DNA of 64,000 bases, taken from the NCBI RefSeq assembly GCF_004764705.1, contig NZ_SHLX01000040.1, positions 1 through 64,000 on the forward strand. Reading direction: 5' to 3'. This document shows, piece by piece, positions 40,825 through 48,947 of the stretch. Every line of letters begins with the position of its first letter. Position 1 is the first letter of the stretch. This DNA comes from Paenibacillus cymbidii (GTDB lineage: Bacteria; Bacillota; Bacilli; Paenibacillales; NBRC-103111). The notes below the pieces were generated by a model. It made no database searches. It saw nothing but the letters and a program-made list of their open reading frames with translations, and was not told the origin of the DNA. The position numbers were made by a program, and so were the translations under genes.

Positions 40825-41907
40825 ATGCTGAAGGAAAGCTACGCCGTGCTCGAGCGACTGCGCCATCCGGAGCACGTTTTTTATGCCAGCAGCTCGGACG
40901 ATTATCGGTACGTCTGGATCCGGGATACCGTATATATGTCGCTTCCGTATGCCAACAAGCCTGACAGCCGGTATGAACAAACCTATCACCGTCTGTTTGA
41001 TTTATTTCTCTCCTACGAGTGGAAGTTGGATCAATTGTGCACGCGGCGTCCCGAACACGTCTGGGAATACATTCACGCCCGCTATTCCGCCGAGCTGAAA
41101 GAAATTCACAACCAGGAATGGGGACACGCGCAGCACGACATGATCGGCGCCTTCCTGTACGGCACAGGTCTCGGCCTGCGCCAAGGCAAACGGATGCTGC
41201 GCGATCCCCGGGACATCGACATAGTGCGCAAGCTTGTCGCCTACCTCGAGCGGCTCGAATATTGGCACGATCCGGACAACGGCATGTGGGAGGAGGGCCG
41301 CGAATTGCACGCCTCCTCCGTCGGCGCCTGCGTCGCCGGCCTCAAGGCGGTTCAGCCGTACGTTAACGTGCCGGAAACGCTGATCGAACGCGGGCTGCGC
41401 ACGCTGCTGACGCTGTTTCCGCGGGAAAGCGAAAGCAAACCGTGCGACCTCGCCCTGCTCAGCCTCGTGTACCCGTACCGCCTGTTCACCGGCTTCCTCG
41501 GCGGCAAGATTGTCGCCAATGTGCGCGAACGGCTGCTGCGCGCCCGCGGGGTCATCCGCTACGAAGGAGACAGCTATTACAGCACACTCGAACGGGCTTA
41601 CGGGCGCAGCCAGCCTGCCGGCTTCTACCTTGGCAGCGAAGCGGAATGGACGTTCGGGCTGCCGTGGCTGGCGCTCTGCTGTCGCGAGCTTGGTCAGGAC
41701 GACGACGCGAAGCGGTTTCTCGCCTTGACGGAATCGGTCATGCTCGAGCCGGGCGTATGGCCGGAATTGTATTATGCCGGCACCTCGGTGCCGAATCCGA
41801 ACACGCCGCTCGGCTGGAGCACGGCGATGTACATTCTGGCCAAGGAAGCGATAGCGCCGCCGCTCGAACAGCGCCATATGGCGCAGCGTGCCAAGGCGAC
41901 GCCATAG
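40825..41907 (+). CDS. GH15-like glucan hydrolase
   Basis: A 360-residue alpha/alpha-toroid protein of the glucoamylase/phosphorylase-kinase-alpha type. YVWIRDTVYM matches the substrate-binding WxRD motif of GH15, and GMWEEGRELHASSVGACVAGL matches the catalytic WE...H.S.. region. No signal peptide, so it is intracellular. ATG at 40825 follows GGAAGGGG by twelve bases. It is divergent from glgB, which suggests a role in glycogen turnover. True activity (glucoamylase, dextranase or other) cannot be told. It converges with the GH26-like gene seven bases downstream. Confidence 0.82.
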   Translation: MLKESYAVLERLRHPEHVFYASSSDDYRYVWIRDTVYMSLPYANKPDSRYEQTYHRLFDLFLSYEWKLDQLCTRRPEHVWEYIHARYSAELKEIHNQEWGHAQHDMIGAFLYGTGLGLRQGKRMLRDPRDIDIVRKLVAYLERLEYWHDPDNGMWEEGRELHASSVGACVAGLKAVQPYVNVPETLIERGLRTLLTLFPRESESKPCDLALLSLVYPYRLFTGFLGGKIVANVRERLLRARGVIRYEGDSYYSTLERAYGRSQPAGFYLGSEAEWTFGLPWLALCCRELGQDDDAKRFLALTESVMLEPGVWPELYYAGTSVPNPNTPLGWSTAMYILAKEAIAPPLEQRHMAQRAKATP

Positions 41908-41914
41908 CCTTGGC

Positions 41915-43882
41915 TTAGCGCGTGGCGATGTTCACCGTGCGCAAGTCGTCGTCCCACGTGACGGTGCCGCCGAACGCCATGCCGACATAACGGGCGGGCA
42001 CCATCGTGCGGCCGTCTATCAGCTGTGCCGGCACATCCATATCCGTGGCCACTCCGTTGACCGTCATCGTCTTGTCGCCGATGCGCATGACGACCGTTGT
42101 GCCGCCCTTGCGGCCGGTAACGGTCCGGGTCGCGTCGTCGTATCCGACGGTGGCGCCGAGCGTTTCGAAGATCGCCCGCACCGGCGCCAGCGTCCGCTCG
42201 TCGCGAATGACCGGCGGCTGCTCGAAACGGTATATCTCGCCGTCGATCGCCACCGCGATTTCGGACGACAACGTCCGCGTGCGCGCAGCGACCTGACGGC
42301 CTTCCCGGTTGTAAACGCGCAGCTGCAGCGTCGATCCTTCCGGCACATCGCCGGCTTTCAGCGAAAGCGCGTAAGGCGGGCTCGTTTCCGTCTTGACGAC
42401 GACGTCGTTCAGCACATACTCCAGCTTGCCGATGTAGATGTCGGGAATTTTGACGAACGGCACGATGCGCGTCTCCCGCACGAAAGCCGCCGCCCCGTCG
42501 TTCCGTTCATACGCCAGCGGCACCGCCGGCTTGGCCCCCTGCTCCACCTTGCTCAGAAACGTCGGCGCGGCGATCAGCCGTTTGTACGCGGCCAGTATGG
42601 CGGGATCGCCCCGCAGCGAATAGTCGTTGTGGGATTCCGTCTTCCCCTGATCGACGTTGAAATACGTAATCGCCTTCAGGCGCGGGTATTTCTTCGGCAT
42701 GATTTCGTACAGGCGCTCCAGGTTAAGCAGCCCGTAGGCCTGGAAATTGCTGCCGTCGGTATGCACCGCATGCGAAACGCCCGTTTCGCTGAGCATGAGC
42801 GGCTTGCGCGACGCATACAGCGAATACAGCTCGTCCAGCCGCTCGATCGGGCTGCCGGCAACCATCGGGTCGTTCGGATCGCCGTTGCCGTAAGGTTCGG
42901 TGTACAGGCTGACGCCGACCCAATCGACGTAATCGTCTCCGGGATAATAAGCGTCCATCGTATAGCGCGGCACGTCGCCCGGGCTCCATACGAGCGCCAC
43001 GTTCGGCGCCTCCTCGCGCATGACGTTGTAGATGAGGCGGAACTTCTCGATATATTTCTGCGGATCGCCGTGCCACGGCACCCAGGCGCCGTTCATTTCG
43101 CACGCGTAGCGGAGGAAGATCGGAATGCCCGCCGCCTTCGCGTCGCGCGCCCACTGGCGCAAATACGGCCCGTCCACCACTTCGTCCAGGCCGCCCATCG
43201 GCTGCCAGCCGATCTGCAGCGCGCCGCCGGCCGCCTTCGCATTTTGCGCGTGACGGGCCGGGAACGGCTGCCCCCAGTTCGAATAGGCGAGGAACATGGC
43301 ATGTTTTTTGCCGTAGACCGATTCTGCCTGCGTGAACACGTTGCCCATCTGCGGATCTTTCTCCGAATACAAGCCGATGTAAGTACCGTAAGCCGGCTCG
43401 AACTTGGCCAGTCCGCCCTTTGCCGGCGCCGCCAGCCGGGCGGCCGCCGCCGGATCTTCGTTTTCTACGTAAAGGTCGACGGTCGTGCGAATTTGTTCGG
43501 CGCGCTGCAGGTCGGACGCCCCCCAATTTTCCCCCGCCTTCAGCCAGTACTCGTTCTCCCTCTCGTAGTAAGGAATGGCCGTCTCGTAATCGCCGATGCT
43601 GTCGAAATATTCGCCCAGCCGCTTTGCGTACAGCGCCGCGTTGGTCCAATTCCCCGTCTCCGCGTCGTGCTCCAGCAGCAGCTTCCAGCTTGGCACCGCG
43701 CCGGCCGTATTGCCCGCCTTCACTTCGGCTTGCGCCTTCAGCTCCGCGTCCCAGTACATGTCCGCGTATGCAGGGGCTCCGCCCGAGGCGAAAAACAGCG
43801 TTGCGGCGAGCGGAATGGCGATGGCTGCCGATTTGGCGGCGCGCCCCCGCAACTTTTTGCCTGGTATTGTCGTCTGAATCAT
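41915..43882 (-). CDS. Secreted GH26-like hydrolase with copper-amine-oxidase-like stalk domain
   Basis: 655 residues with a long signal peptide (about 1-40, ending AYA-DM). A short TPR-like helical region (about 42-110) is followed by a TIM barrel of GH26 type (about 150-450) with the general acid Glu in ACEMNGAWVPWHG and the nucleophile Glu in MLSETG. Next come an Ig-like linker and a C-terminal copper-amine-oxidase N-like stalk domain (about 545-655, PPVIRDERTLAPVRAIFETLG and VPARYVGMAFGG). GH26 enzymes cut beta-mannans or related glycans; the exact substrate is not clear. It is divergent from another exported protein bearing the same kind of stalk domain. Confidence 0.85.
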   Translation of the reverse strand: MIQTTIPGKKLRGRAAKSAAIAIPLAATLFFASGGAPAYADMYWDAELKAQAEVKAGNTAGAVPSWKLLLEHDAETGNWTNAALYAKRLGEYFDSIGDYETAIPYYERENEYWLKAGENWGASDLQRAEQIRTTVDLYVENEDPAAAARLAAPAKGGLAKFEPAYGTYIGLYSEKDPQMGNVFTQAESVYGKKHAMFLAYSNWGQPFPARHAQNAKAAGGALQIGWQPMGGLDEVVDGPYLRQWARDAKAAGIPIFLRYACEMNGAWVPWHGDPQKYIEKFRLIYNVMREEAPNVALVWSPGDVPRYTMDAYYPGDDYVDWVGVSLYTEPYGNGDPNDPMVAGSPIERLDELYSLYASRKPLMLSETGVSHAVHTDGSNFQAYGLLNLERLYEIMPKKYPRLKAITYFNVDQGKTESHNDYSLRGDPAILAAYKRLIAAPTFLSKVEQGAKPAVPLAYERNDGAAAFVRETRIVPFVKIPDIYIGKLEYVLNDVVVKTETSPPYALSLKAGDVPEGSTLQLRVYNREGRQVAARTRTLSSEIAVAIDGEIYRFEQPPVIRDERTLAPVRAIFETLGATVGYDDATRTVTGRKGGTTVVMRIGDKTMTVNGVATDMDVPAQLIDGRTMVPARYVGMAFGGTVTWDDDLRTVNIATR

Positions 43883-44005
43883 GGGAAATCAATCCTTTCC
43901 GGTCTCTGGCGATCGCCAAGCGGCAAAAAATTGTCGAACAAAGGAGGATTCGCTCGGCAAAGGTAGAATATAGTCATGACAAAAATATCATAAGCGAGGG
44001 ATACC

Positions 44006-45097
44006 ATGAAAGACAAGCTGAAAGGACTGGTCATGGGCATCGGGATCGGCGCCATGTTGACCGGAACGGCGGCATTCGCCGCAGACTCATCTTCCATCGA
44101 CGTTTACTTCAAAAACATCACCTTCCTCTTCGACGGCGCGCAGAAGCAGCCGGCATCCGACCAGAAGGCGTTCATCTATGATGACACTACATACGTTTCG
44201 CTTCGTTTCGTAAGCGAAGCATTGAACCAGGAAGTCGATTACAACGGCGATACCGAAACGATTACGGTCGACCATAAAGTGATTGTCGCCACGTACATGA
44301 ACGGAGACGTCGAAGAAACGATTACGAAGAAACAATTCGCGAAGTTTGTCGCCATTCAGTCGCTGGTGAAGGAAACAAAAGACGAAATCGACGAAATCGA
44401 TGCGATCAACGACATGATCGCGCTGCGCGTATTGTACGCCCAAGGCGACGCCTCGGTCAAAAATGCGATCAAAGACCAATCGGTGCTGCAGGCACAACTG
44501 GCCAAAATCAAGGCAAAAGCGGCGATCGGCTCCGGCTGGGATCGGGAGAAAAGCCGCCTGAGGCTGTCCGACAGCGACATTCTGAGCTACGTCGGCACCC
44601 AGATCGTCGCCACGCAGGCGCTGAAGCAAACGGCCGACGACGCGCTGCTGCAAACGCAGTATGACCTGCTCAAGGCGGACAACACTTTCGACTACGCCAC
44701 CGTCCAAAAAATCGCCATCAGCACCAAGTCGCGCACCAAAAACGCGGCTATGGAGCGGGCGAACGAAGTGCAGGAGAAGCTGCTTGACGGCGCAAGCTTC
44801 GCTGAAATCGCCGGCGAATACTCGGACGAAACCACGATCAAGAGCGACAATGTCAATGTGGGCGACTTGCCGGCAGGCGTGCGCGAGGCGGCGATCGAGC
44901 TGCCGATCGGCGAAATCAGCGGCCCGGTCGAAGGCGACGGCGCGATCTACATCGTGAAGGTGGACAGCCGGACGACGAAGAAGCTGGACGACGTCAAATC
45001 GCAGCTGCGCGATCTCGTGCTGCCGACGCTGACGGAGCAGTTCAAGCAGATCGAGCTGCCCAGCCTGATTGTCGAAGTCAACCTCGAAGCGGAGTAA
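44006..45097 (+). CDS. Exported protein with stalk domain and PpiC-type prolyl isomerase
   Basis: 363 residues. A signal peptide (1-25, AAFA-AD) is followed by a copper-amine-oxidase-like N-terminal stalk domain (about 30-92, YVSLRFVSEALNQEV), a helical SurA/PrsA-like chaperone region (about 100-225) and a parvulin-like domain (about 225-340; FAEIAGEYSDETT, GEISGPVEGDGAIYIVKV). This is the layout of a PrsA-type foldase, but the lipobox is absent, so it may be retained by the stalk domain instead. It could assist folding of exported proteins such as the divergent GH26-like enzyme; that is inference. A terminator follows. Confidence 0.82.
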   Translation: MKDKLKGLVMGIGIGAMLTGTAAFAADSSSIDVYFKNITFLFDGAQKQPASDQKAFIYDDTTYVSLRFVSEALNQEVDYNGDTETITVDHKVIVATYMNGDVEETITKKQFAKFVAIQSLVKETKDEIDEIDAINDMIALRVLYAQGDASVKNAIKDQSVLQAQLAKIKAKAAIGSGWDREKSRLRLSDSDILSYVGTQIVATQALKQTADDALLQTQYDLLKADNTFDYATVQKIAISTKSRTKNAAMERANEVQEKLLDGASFAEIAGEYSDETTIKSDNVNVGDLPAGVREAAIELPIGEISGPVEGDGAIYIVKVDSRTTKKLDDVKSQLRDLVLPTLTEQFKQIELPSLIVEVNLEAE

Positions 45098-45125
45098 TCA
45101 CGCGGGCACGAGCCGCAGCAGGATC

Positions 45126-45157
45126 AGGATGCCGGAGCAATCCGGCGTCCTTTTTTG
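45126..45157 (+). terminator. Terminator behind the PpiC-type gene
   Basis: AGGAT-GCCGGA-GCAA-TCCGGC-GTCC (45126-45150) followed by TTTTTTG. Confidence 0.88.
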
Positions 45158-45168
45158 TATGCAGGGCA

Positions 45169-45198
45169 TTGGAAACGGCCGTTGCCATCGTGTACAAT
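45169..45198 (+). promoter_or_regulatory. Promoter of the RNA methyltransferase operon
   Basis: TTGGAA (45169-45174), 18-bp spacer, TACAAT (45193-45198), 59 bp before the start codon. Confidence 0.6.
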
Positions 45199-45256
45199 GG
45201 AGCGTATCGGCCCGCAAGCGAAACGGGCGTTTATCACAAACAGAAGGATGTGTGCC

Positions 45257-46126
45257 ATGTTCGCGGCAAACGATTGGCAAGATTACGAATTGCTCGATAC
45301 CGGCGGCGGCGAGAAGCTGGAGCGTTGGGGAGGCTTCGTGCTCAGGCGGCCTGACCCGCAAATCATTTGGCCGCTGGAGCGGGAAAACGCCATGTGGACG
45401 TCGGCCAGCGCACACTATCATCGCAGCTCGAGCGGTGGCGGCCACTGGGAAGAGCGCGTCAAGCTGCCGGACCGCTGGACGATTTCGTACGACAAGCTGA
45501 AATTTCATATCAAACCGACCAGCTTCAAGCATACGGGCCTATTCCCCGAACAAGCCGTCAACTGGCAATGGATGATGGAACGAATCCGTTTGGCCAATCG
45601 TCCGATCCGCGTGCTGAATCTGTTCGCTTACACCGGCGGCGCTACGGTGGCTTGCGCAAGCGCCGGCGCGGACGTATGCCATGTCGACGCCGCCAAGGGC
45701 ATGGTGCAATGGGCCAAAGAAAATGCCGCCCTGTCCGGTCTGGCGGACAAGCCGGTGCGCTATATTACCGACGACGTGTTCAAGTTCGTGCAGCGCGAGC
45801 AGCGGCGCGGCAGCCTGTACGACGCGATCATTATGGATCCCCCTTCCTACGGCCGGGGACCAAGCGGAGAAATGTGGAAGCTGGAAACGCACCTGTACCC
45901 GTTCGTCGAATCGTGCAAAGCGATCTTGTCCGACAACCCGCTGTTTTTCCTCATCAACTCGTATACGACCGGCATTTCGGCCAGCGTCCTGACGAATGTG
46001 TTGTCCATGACGCTGAAGCGTTCGTATGGCGGCACGATCACCAGCGGCGAAATCGGGTTGCCGATTACCGCTTCCGGACTTTATTTGCCGTGCGGCATCC
46101 TCGGTCGCTGGGAGTCGCAGGCATGA
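45257..46126 (+). CDS. Class I SAM-dependent RNA methyltransferase (RlmI-like)
   Basis: 289 residues. The Rossmann methyltransferase core shows LNLFAYTGGATVAC (motif I, about 115-128), HVDAAKGMVQWAKENA (motif II) and MDPPSYGRGP (motif IV, base-binding DPPSY). This is the pattern of the 23S rRNA cytosine methyltransferase group (RlmI/YccW, RlmK), but the N-terminal PUA domain of RlmI is missing. ATG at 45257 follows AGAAGG by nine bases. The stop overlaps the start of a pseudouridine synthase gene by four bases, which supports an rRNA modification role. Confidence 0.87.
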   Translation: MFAANDWQDYELLDTGGGEKLERWGGFVLRRPDPQIIWPLERENAMWTSASAHYHRSSSGGGHWEERVKLPDRWTISYDKLKFHIKPTSFKHTGLFPEQAVNWQWMMERIRLANRPIRVLNLFAYTGGATVACASAGADVCHVDAAKGMVQWAKENAALSGLADKPVRYITDDVFKFVQREQRRGSLYDAIIMDPPSYGRGPSGEMWKLETHLYPFVESCKAILSDNPLFFLINSYTTGISASVLTNVLSMTLKRSYGGTITSGEIGLPITASGLYLPCGILGRWESQA

Positions 46127-46839
46127 ACGATCGGCCGGCCATTCCCGTCCTTTACGAAGACAATCATTTGCTCGTCGTCGTCAAACCCCCGAACGTCCCC
46201 GTCCAGGAGGACGACTCCCGGGATGCCGACATGCTGACCTTGCTGAAGGACGATCTGAAGCAGCGGCACAAGAAGCCCGGCAATGTTTATCTCGGTCTGG
46301 TGCACCGGCTGGACCGGCCGGTCGGTGGCGTTATGGTGTTCGCGAAGACGTCGAAAGCCGCCTCCCGCCTGTCCGATGCCGTGCGCACGCGCAAACTGGG
46401 CAAAACGTACGTGGCGGTCGTTTACGGCAAGCCGCCGGCCGCTGCCGGCACGTTGACGCACCGTTTGCGCAAGGACGAGCGCACCAACACCGTATCCGTC
46501 GTGCCTGCAGGCGACCCGAACGGCAAGGATGCGGTGCTGCATTACCGCGTTGTCGGCAGCGAAGACGGCTTCTCGCTTGTCGCCGTCGATCTCGTCACCG
46601 GGAGGCCGCATCAGATCCGGGTGCAGTTCGCGGCGATTGGCTGCCCGCTGTTCGGCGACCAGCGTTATGCCGGCGGCCGCAGCCGACCCGGTGAACAAAT
46701 CGCGCTGTGGGCGACGCTGCTAGGCATTCCCCATCCGGTGCGAAGCGAGGAGACGCTGACGTTTCGTTCGCTGCCCCCGCGCGCGTTTCCGTGGCTGTTG
46801 TGGACGGAGGCGCAGTTGAGCGAAGCCGCCCCCCATTGA
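46123..46839 (+). CDS. RluA/RluD-family pseudouridine synthase
   Basis: 238 residues. The family signature GLVHRLDRPVGGVMVFAK holds the catalytic Asp (HRLD); KTYVAVVYG and TGRPHQIRVQFAAIGCPLFGD are the following motifs. No S4 domain precedes the catalytic domain. It isomerises uridine in rRNA or tRNA; the target site cannot be told. Translation is coupled to the methyltransferase through an ATGA overlap. Confidence 0.93.
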   Translation: MNDRPAIPVLYEDNHLLVVVKPPNVPVQEDDSRDADMLTLLKDDLKQRHKKPGNVYLGLVHRLDRPVGGVMVFAKTSKAASRLSDAVRTRKLGKTYVAVVYGKPPAAAGTLTHRLRKDERTNTVSVVPAGDPNGKDAVLHYRVVGSEDGFSLVAVDLVTGRPHQIRVQFAAIGCPLFGDQRYAGGRSRPGEQIALWATLLGIPHPVRSEETLTFRSLPPRAFPWLLWTEAQLSEAAPH

Positions 46840-46842
46840 ACG

Positions 46843-46880
46843 CAAACGCCGCAGCCGGACATGTCCGCTTGCGGCGTTAT
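46843..46880. terminator. Hairpin behind the pseudouridine synthase gene
   Basis: AACGCCGCA (46845-46853) and TGCGGCGTT (46870-46878) with an inner CGGAC/GTCCG pairing. It begins just after the stop codon. Confidence 0.75.
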
Positions 46881-47040
46881 TGCTTGCCCCTCCATTCCCT
46901 CCCGTACCTCCTTGTCGAAATCGGTCCCGTTTGGCCAAAAGAAGTCCGGTTCGTCGCTGTTGAGCCCGGCTGCCGTTTGGTACACTGACGTCGAACCGGC
47001 AGAAGTTGTTTCCCGCTCCGGGTTTCGCAAACAAAACGTT

Positions 47041-47940
47041 TCAGGAGGTGCTGCCCCTTTTGCCGCGGTCGCGGTATTGCGCCGGAGAAAAACCGATTCG
47101 GGCCGTAAACAAACGAGTGAAATAAGCGGCGGAATACCCGATTTCGCCGGCGATGAACGCAATTGCTTTGTCGCTGCCGCGCAGCAAATCTTTGGCAATT
47201 TCCAGTCGGGATTCAATCAGCTTCTCTTTGAACGATTGGCCGTACGTCCGCTGCAGGAAACGATTTGCCTGTTTCGGCCCAAGATGCAGCTGGTCCGCCA
47301 GTTGGCCCAGCGTGAGCGGCTCGCCGCAACGGGCAAAAAACTGTTCGGCAATCGGGATGCGCAAGTCGTCCTTGCTTTTGCCCGGCAACGCGTACGAAAC
47401 CGAATCGCGGCTGCGGTCCGCCCGCATGATCGCTGCCAGCATCTGCAGAAACAGCCCTTGAATTTGGGCGTAAGCGCCGGCAGAAGGCGCCAGCAGCTCC
47501 GCCCGCATCTGCTCCATCAGGCGAAACAACGCCGCGTTGCTTGCGGCGGACACTTCGGCGAAAGGAATGTGACCGGCAGCCGCAAGCGTTGCTTTCAATT
47601 GCCTGGCCTCTTCGCCAGGGAACGTATCGGCGCGATCATGGGCTTCATGAAAGGAGAATTGAATCGCAACGTTCGTCATGCCGCTCCCTTTGCGCTTCCT
47701 GATGGTATGAAAGACATACGGACCGATCAAGTGAACGGTGCCCGGCTGCAGCTCGTAAGCGTCCTCACCGATATGCAGCGTACCGGCGCCGCCGATAATG
47801 AACTGCAGCTCGTAAACGGAATGGTTGTGCTTCGGATTGTAAGCAGACGAATAGCCGGGCTCCAACGTCCGGTTGAACAACAGATCGAACTTCAATGAGC
47901 CCAGCCTCACGCTGACGTTCAATTGCTCCCATTTGCGCAT
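47041..47940 (-). CDS. AraC family regulator, divergent to a PhyH-type dioxygenase
   Basis: About 299 residues. An N-terminal cupin (HNHSVYELQFIIGG, about 37-50) precedes two helix-turn-helix motifs at the C-terminus (LTLGQLADQLHLGPKQANRF and IAFIAGEIGYSAAYFTRLF). ATG at 47940 is reported; a TTG at 47946 lies at better distance (seven bases) from AAGGGGG and is equally possible. It is divergent from the PhyH-family gene across about 55 bp, a common arrangement of regulator and target. Confidence 0.87.
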   Translation of the reverse strand: MRKWEQLNVSVRLGSLKFDLLFNRTLEPGYSSAYNPKHNHSVYELQFIIGGAGTLHIGEDAYELQPGTVHLIGPYVFHTIRKRKGSGMTNVAIQFSFHEAHDRADTFPGEEARQLKATLAAAGHIPFAEVSAASNAALFRLMEQMRAELLAPSAGAYAQIQGLFLQMLAAIMRADRSRDSVSYALPGKSKDDLRIPIAEQFFARCGEPLTLGQLADQLHLGPKQANRFLQRTYGQSFKEKLIESRLEIAKDLLRGSDKAIAFIAGEIGYSAAYFTRLFTARIGFSPAQYRDRGKRGSTS

Positions 47941-47995
47941 TTGCAATGGTAGGCCCCCTTTTGCCGCAACCACTTTTGAAACGGAGGATCCCGCT

Positions 47996-48850
47996 ATGGA
48001 TATGCTGCCTGCCGCACACGATCAACTGCTTGAGATGGATTGGGCCGCCCTTTCGCACGCCGAACGGGTCAAATGGCTGGAGTTGGAAGGATTCGTTATG
48101 CTGCCGGACCTGCTGACGCCGGAACAGCTTCGCGCGATTAAAGCAGAGCTGGCACGATTGCCGCTTGCCGCCACCGATTACAGCGACAAGCAGCTTGGCG
48201 CGCAAAACGTTCAATGGACCGATTCGCCGCAAGTCATCGATACGATTGCCCATCCGGAAGTGACTTCCTTCCTGGAACGGCTTTTTGGCGACGAGTTGGT
48301 ATTCACTTCTTGCGTTTATGCGCTTTCTCGGCCCGGCCATCCCGGCATCGCCATTCATACGGATGCGCAGCCGTACGGCTCCAGCATTTTCGGCAAACAA
48401 GCCAGTTCGCCCCGGTTGGTGCGGGTGCTGTATTATTTGGACGACTTGACGCTGGAAAAAGCGCCGCTGCTCGTCATCCCCCGCTCGCACTTGTCGCTGC
48501 ACGCCGACGGCAATCCGTACAGCCGCTACATCGGTCATCCAGACGCCAAAGCGGTGACGTGCCGGGCGGGCTCGGCGGCCATCATCAATCAAACCGTCTT
48601 TCATGCCAACTTCCCGAACGTCAGCGCGGAAGACCGGGGCTTGCTGGCGATCGCTTACCGGCCGGCATGGGCCGGACCGATCGAAGACATCGAGGACTGG
48701 GATCCGAATCGCGTCGCCCGGCTGCCGGAGCATGTGAAGCCGTTGTTCAAAAGCCGGAATACGCGCCATATCGACTATAACGTGCCGAATCGGCCGACCG
48801 GCATGAGACGCGACGCGCCGGGCATCAGCCCGGGACGTTGGGGATATTGA
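47996..48850 (+). CDS. Phytanoyl-CoA dioxygenase (PhyH) family protein
   Basis: 284 residues of the non-haem Fe(II)/2-oxoglutarate dioxygenase fold. The iron triad is suggested by HTD in IAIHTDAQPYG and the distal His in QTVFHANFP; an Arg soon after could bind 2-oxoglutarate. It starts GFVMLPDLLTPEQLRAI, typical of PhyH proteins. GGAGG lies eight bases before ATG 47996. The substrate is unknown. Bacterial homologues next to AraC regulators are often in small-molecule or sugar catabolism, so the neighbour gives only a hint. Confidence 0.87.
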   Translation: MDMLPAAHDQLLEMDWAALSHAERVKWLELEGFVMLPDLLTPEQLRAIKAELARLPLAATDYSDKQLGAQNVQWTDSPQVIDTIAHPEVTSFLERLFGDELVFTSCVYALSRPGHPGIAIHTDAQPYGSSIFGKQASSPRLVRVLYYLDDLTLEKAPLLVIPRSHLSLHADGNPYSRYIGHPDAKAVTCRAGSAAIINQTVFHANFPNVSAEDRGLLAIAYRPAWAGPIEDIEDWDPNRVARLPEHVKPLFKSRNTRHIDYNVPNRPTGMRRDAPGISPGRWGY

Positions 48851-48855
48851 CCAAC

Positions 48856-48917
48856 AGGGCCGCAGCAACGATCCGCCGGAACGAATCGTTCGTTCGGGCG
48901 GACCGCTGGCTGCGGCC
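48856..48917. terminator. Long hairpin between PhyH gene and S-layer-type gene
   Basis: GGGCCGCAGC (48856-48865) pairs with GCTGCGGCCC (48908-48917), with further inner pairing GATCCGCC-GAACGA / TCGTTC-GGCGGA. It serves convergent genes. Confidence 0.75.
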
Positions 48918-48947
48918 CCTTCATTCGTCCGGCTGGCGACGGCTTGT

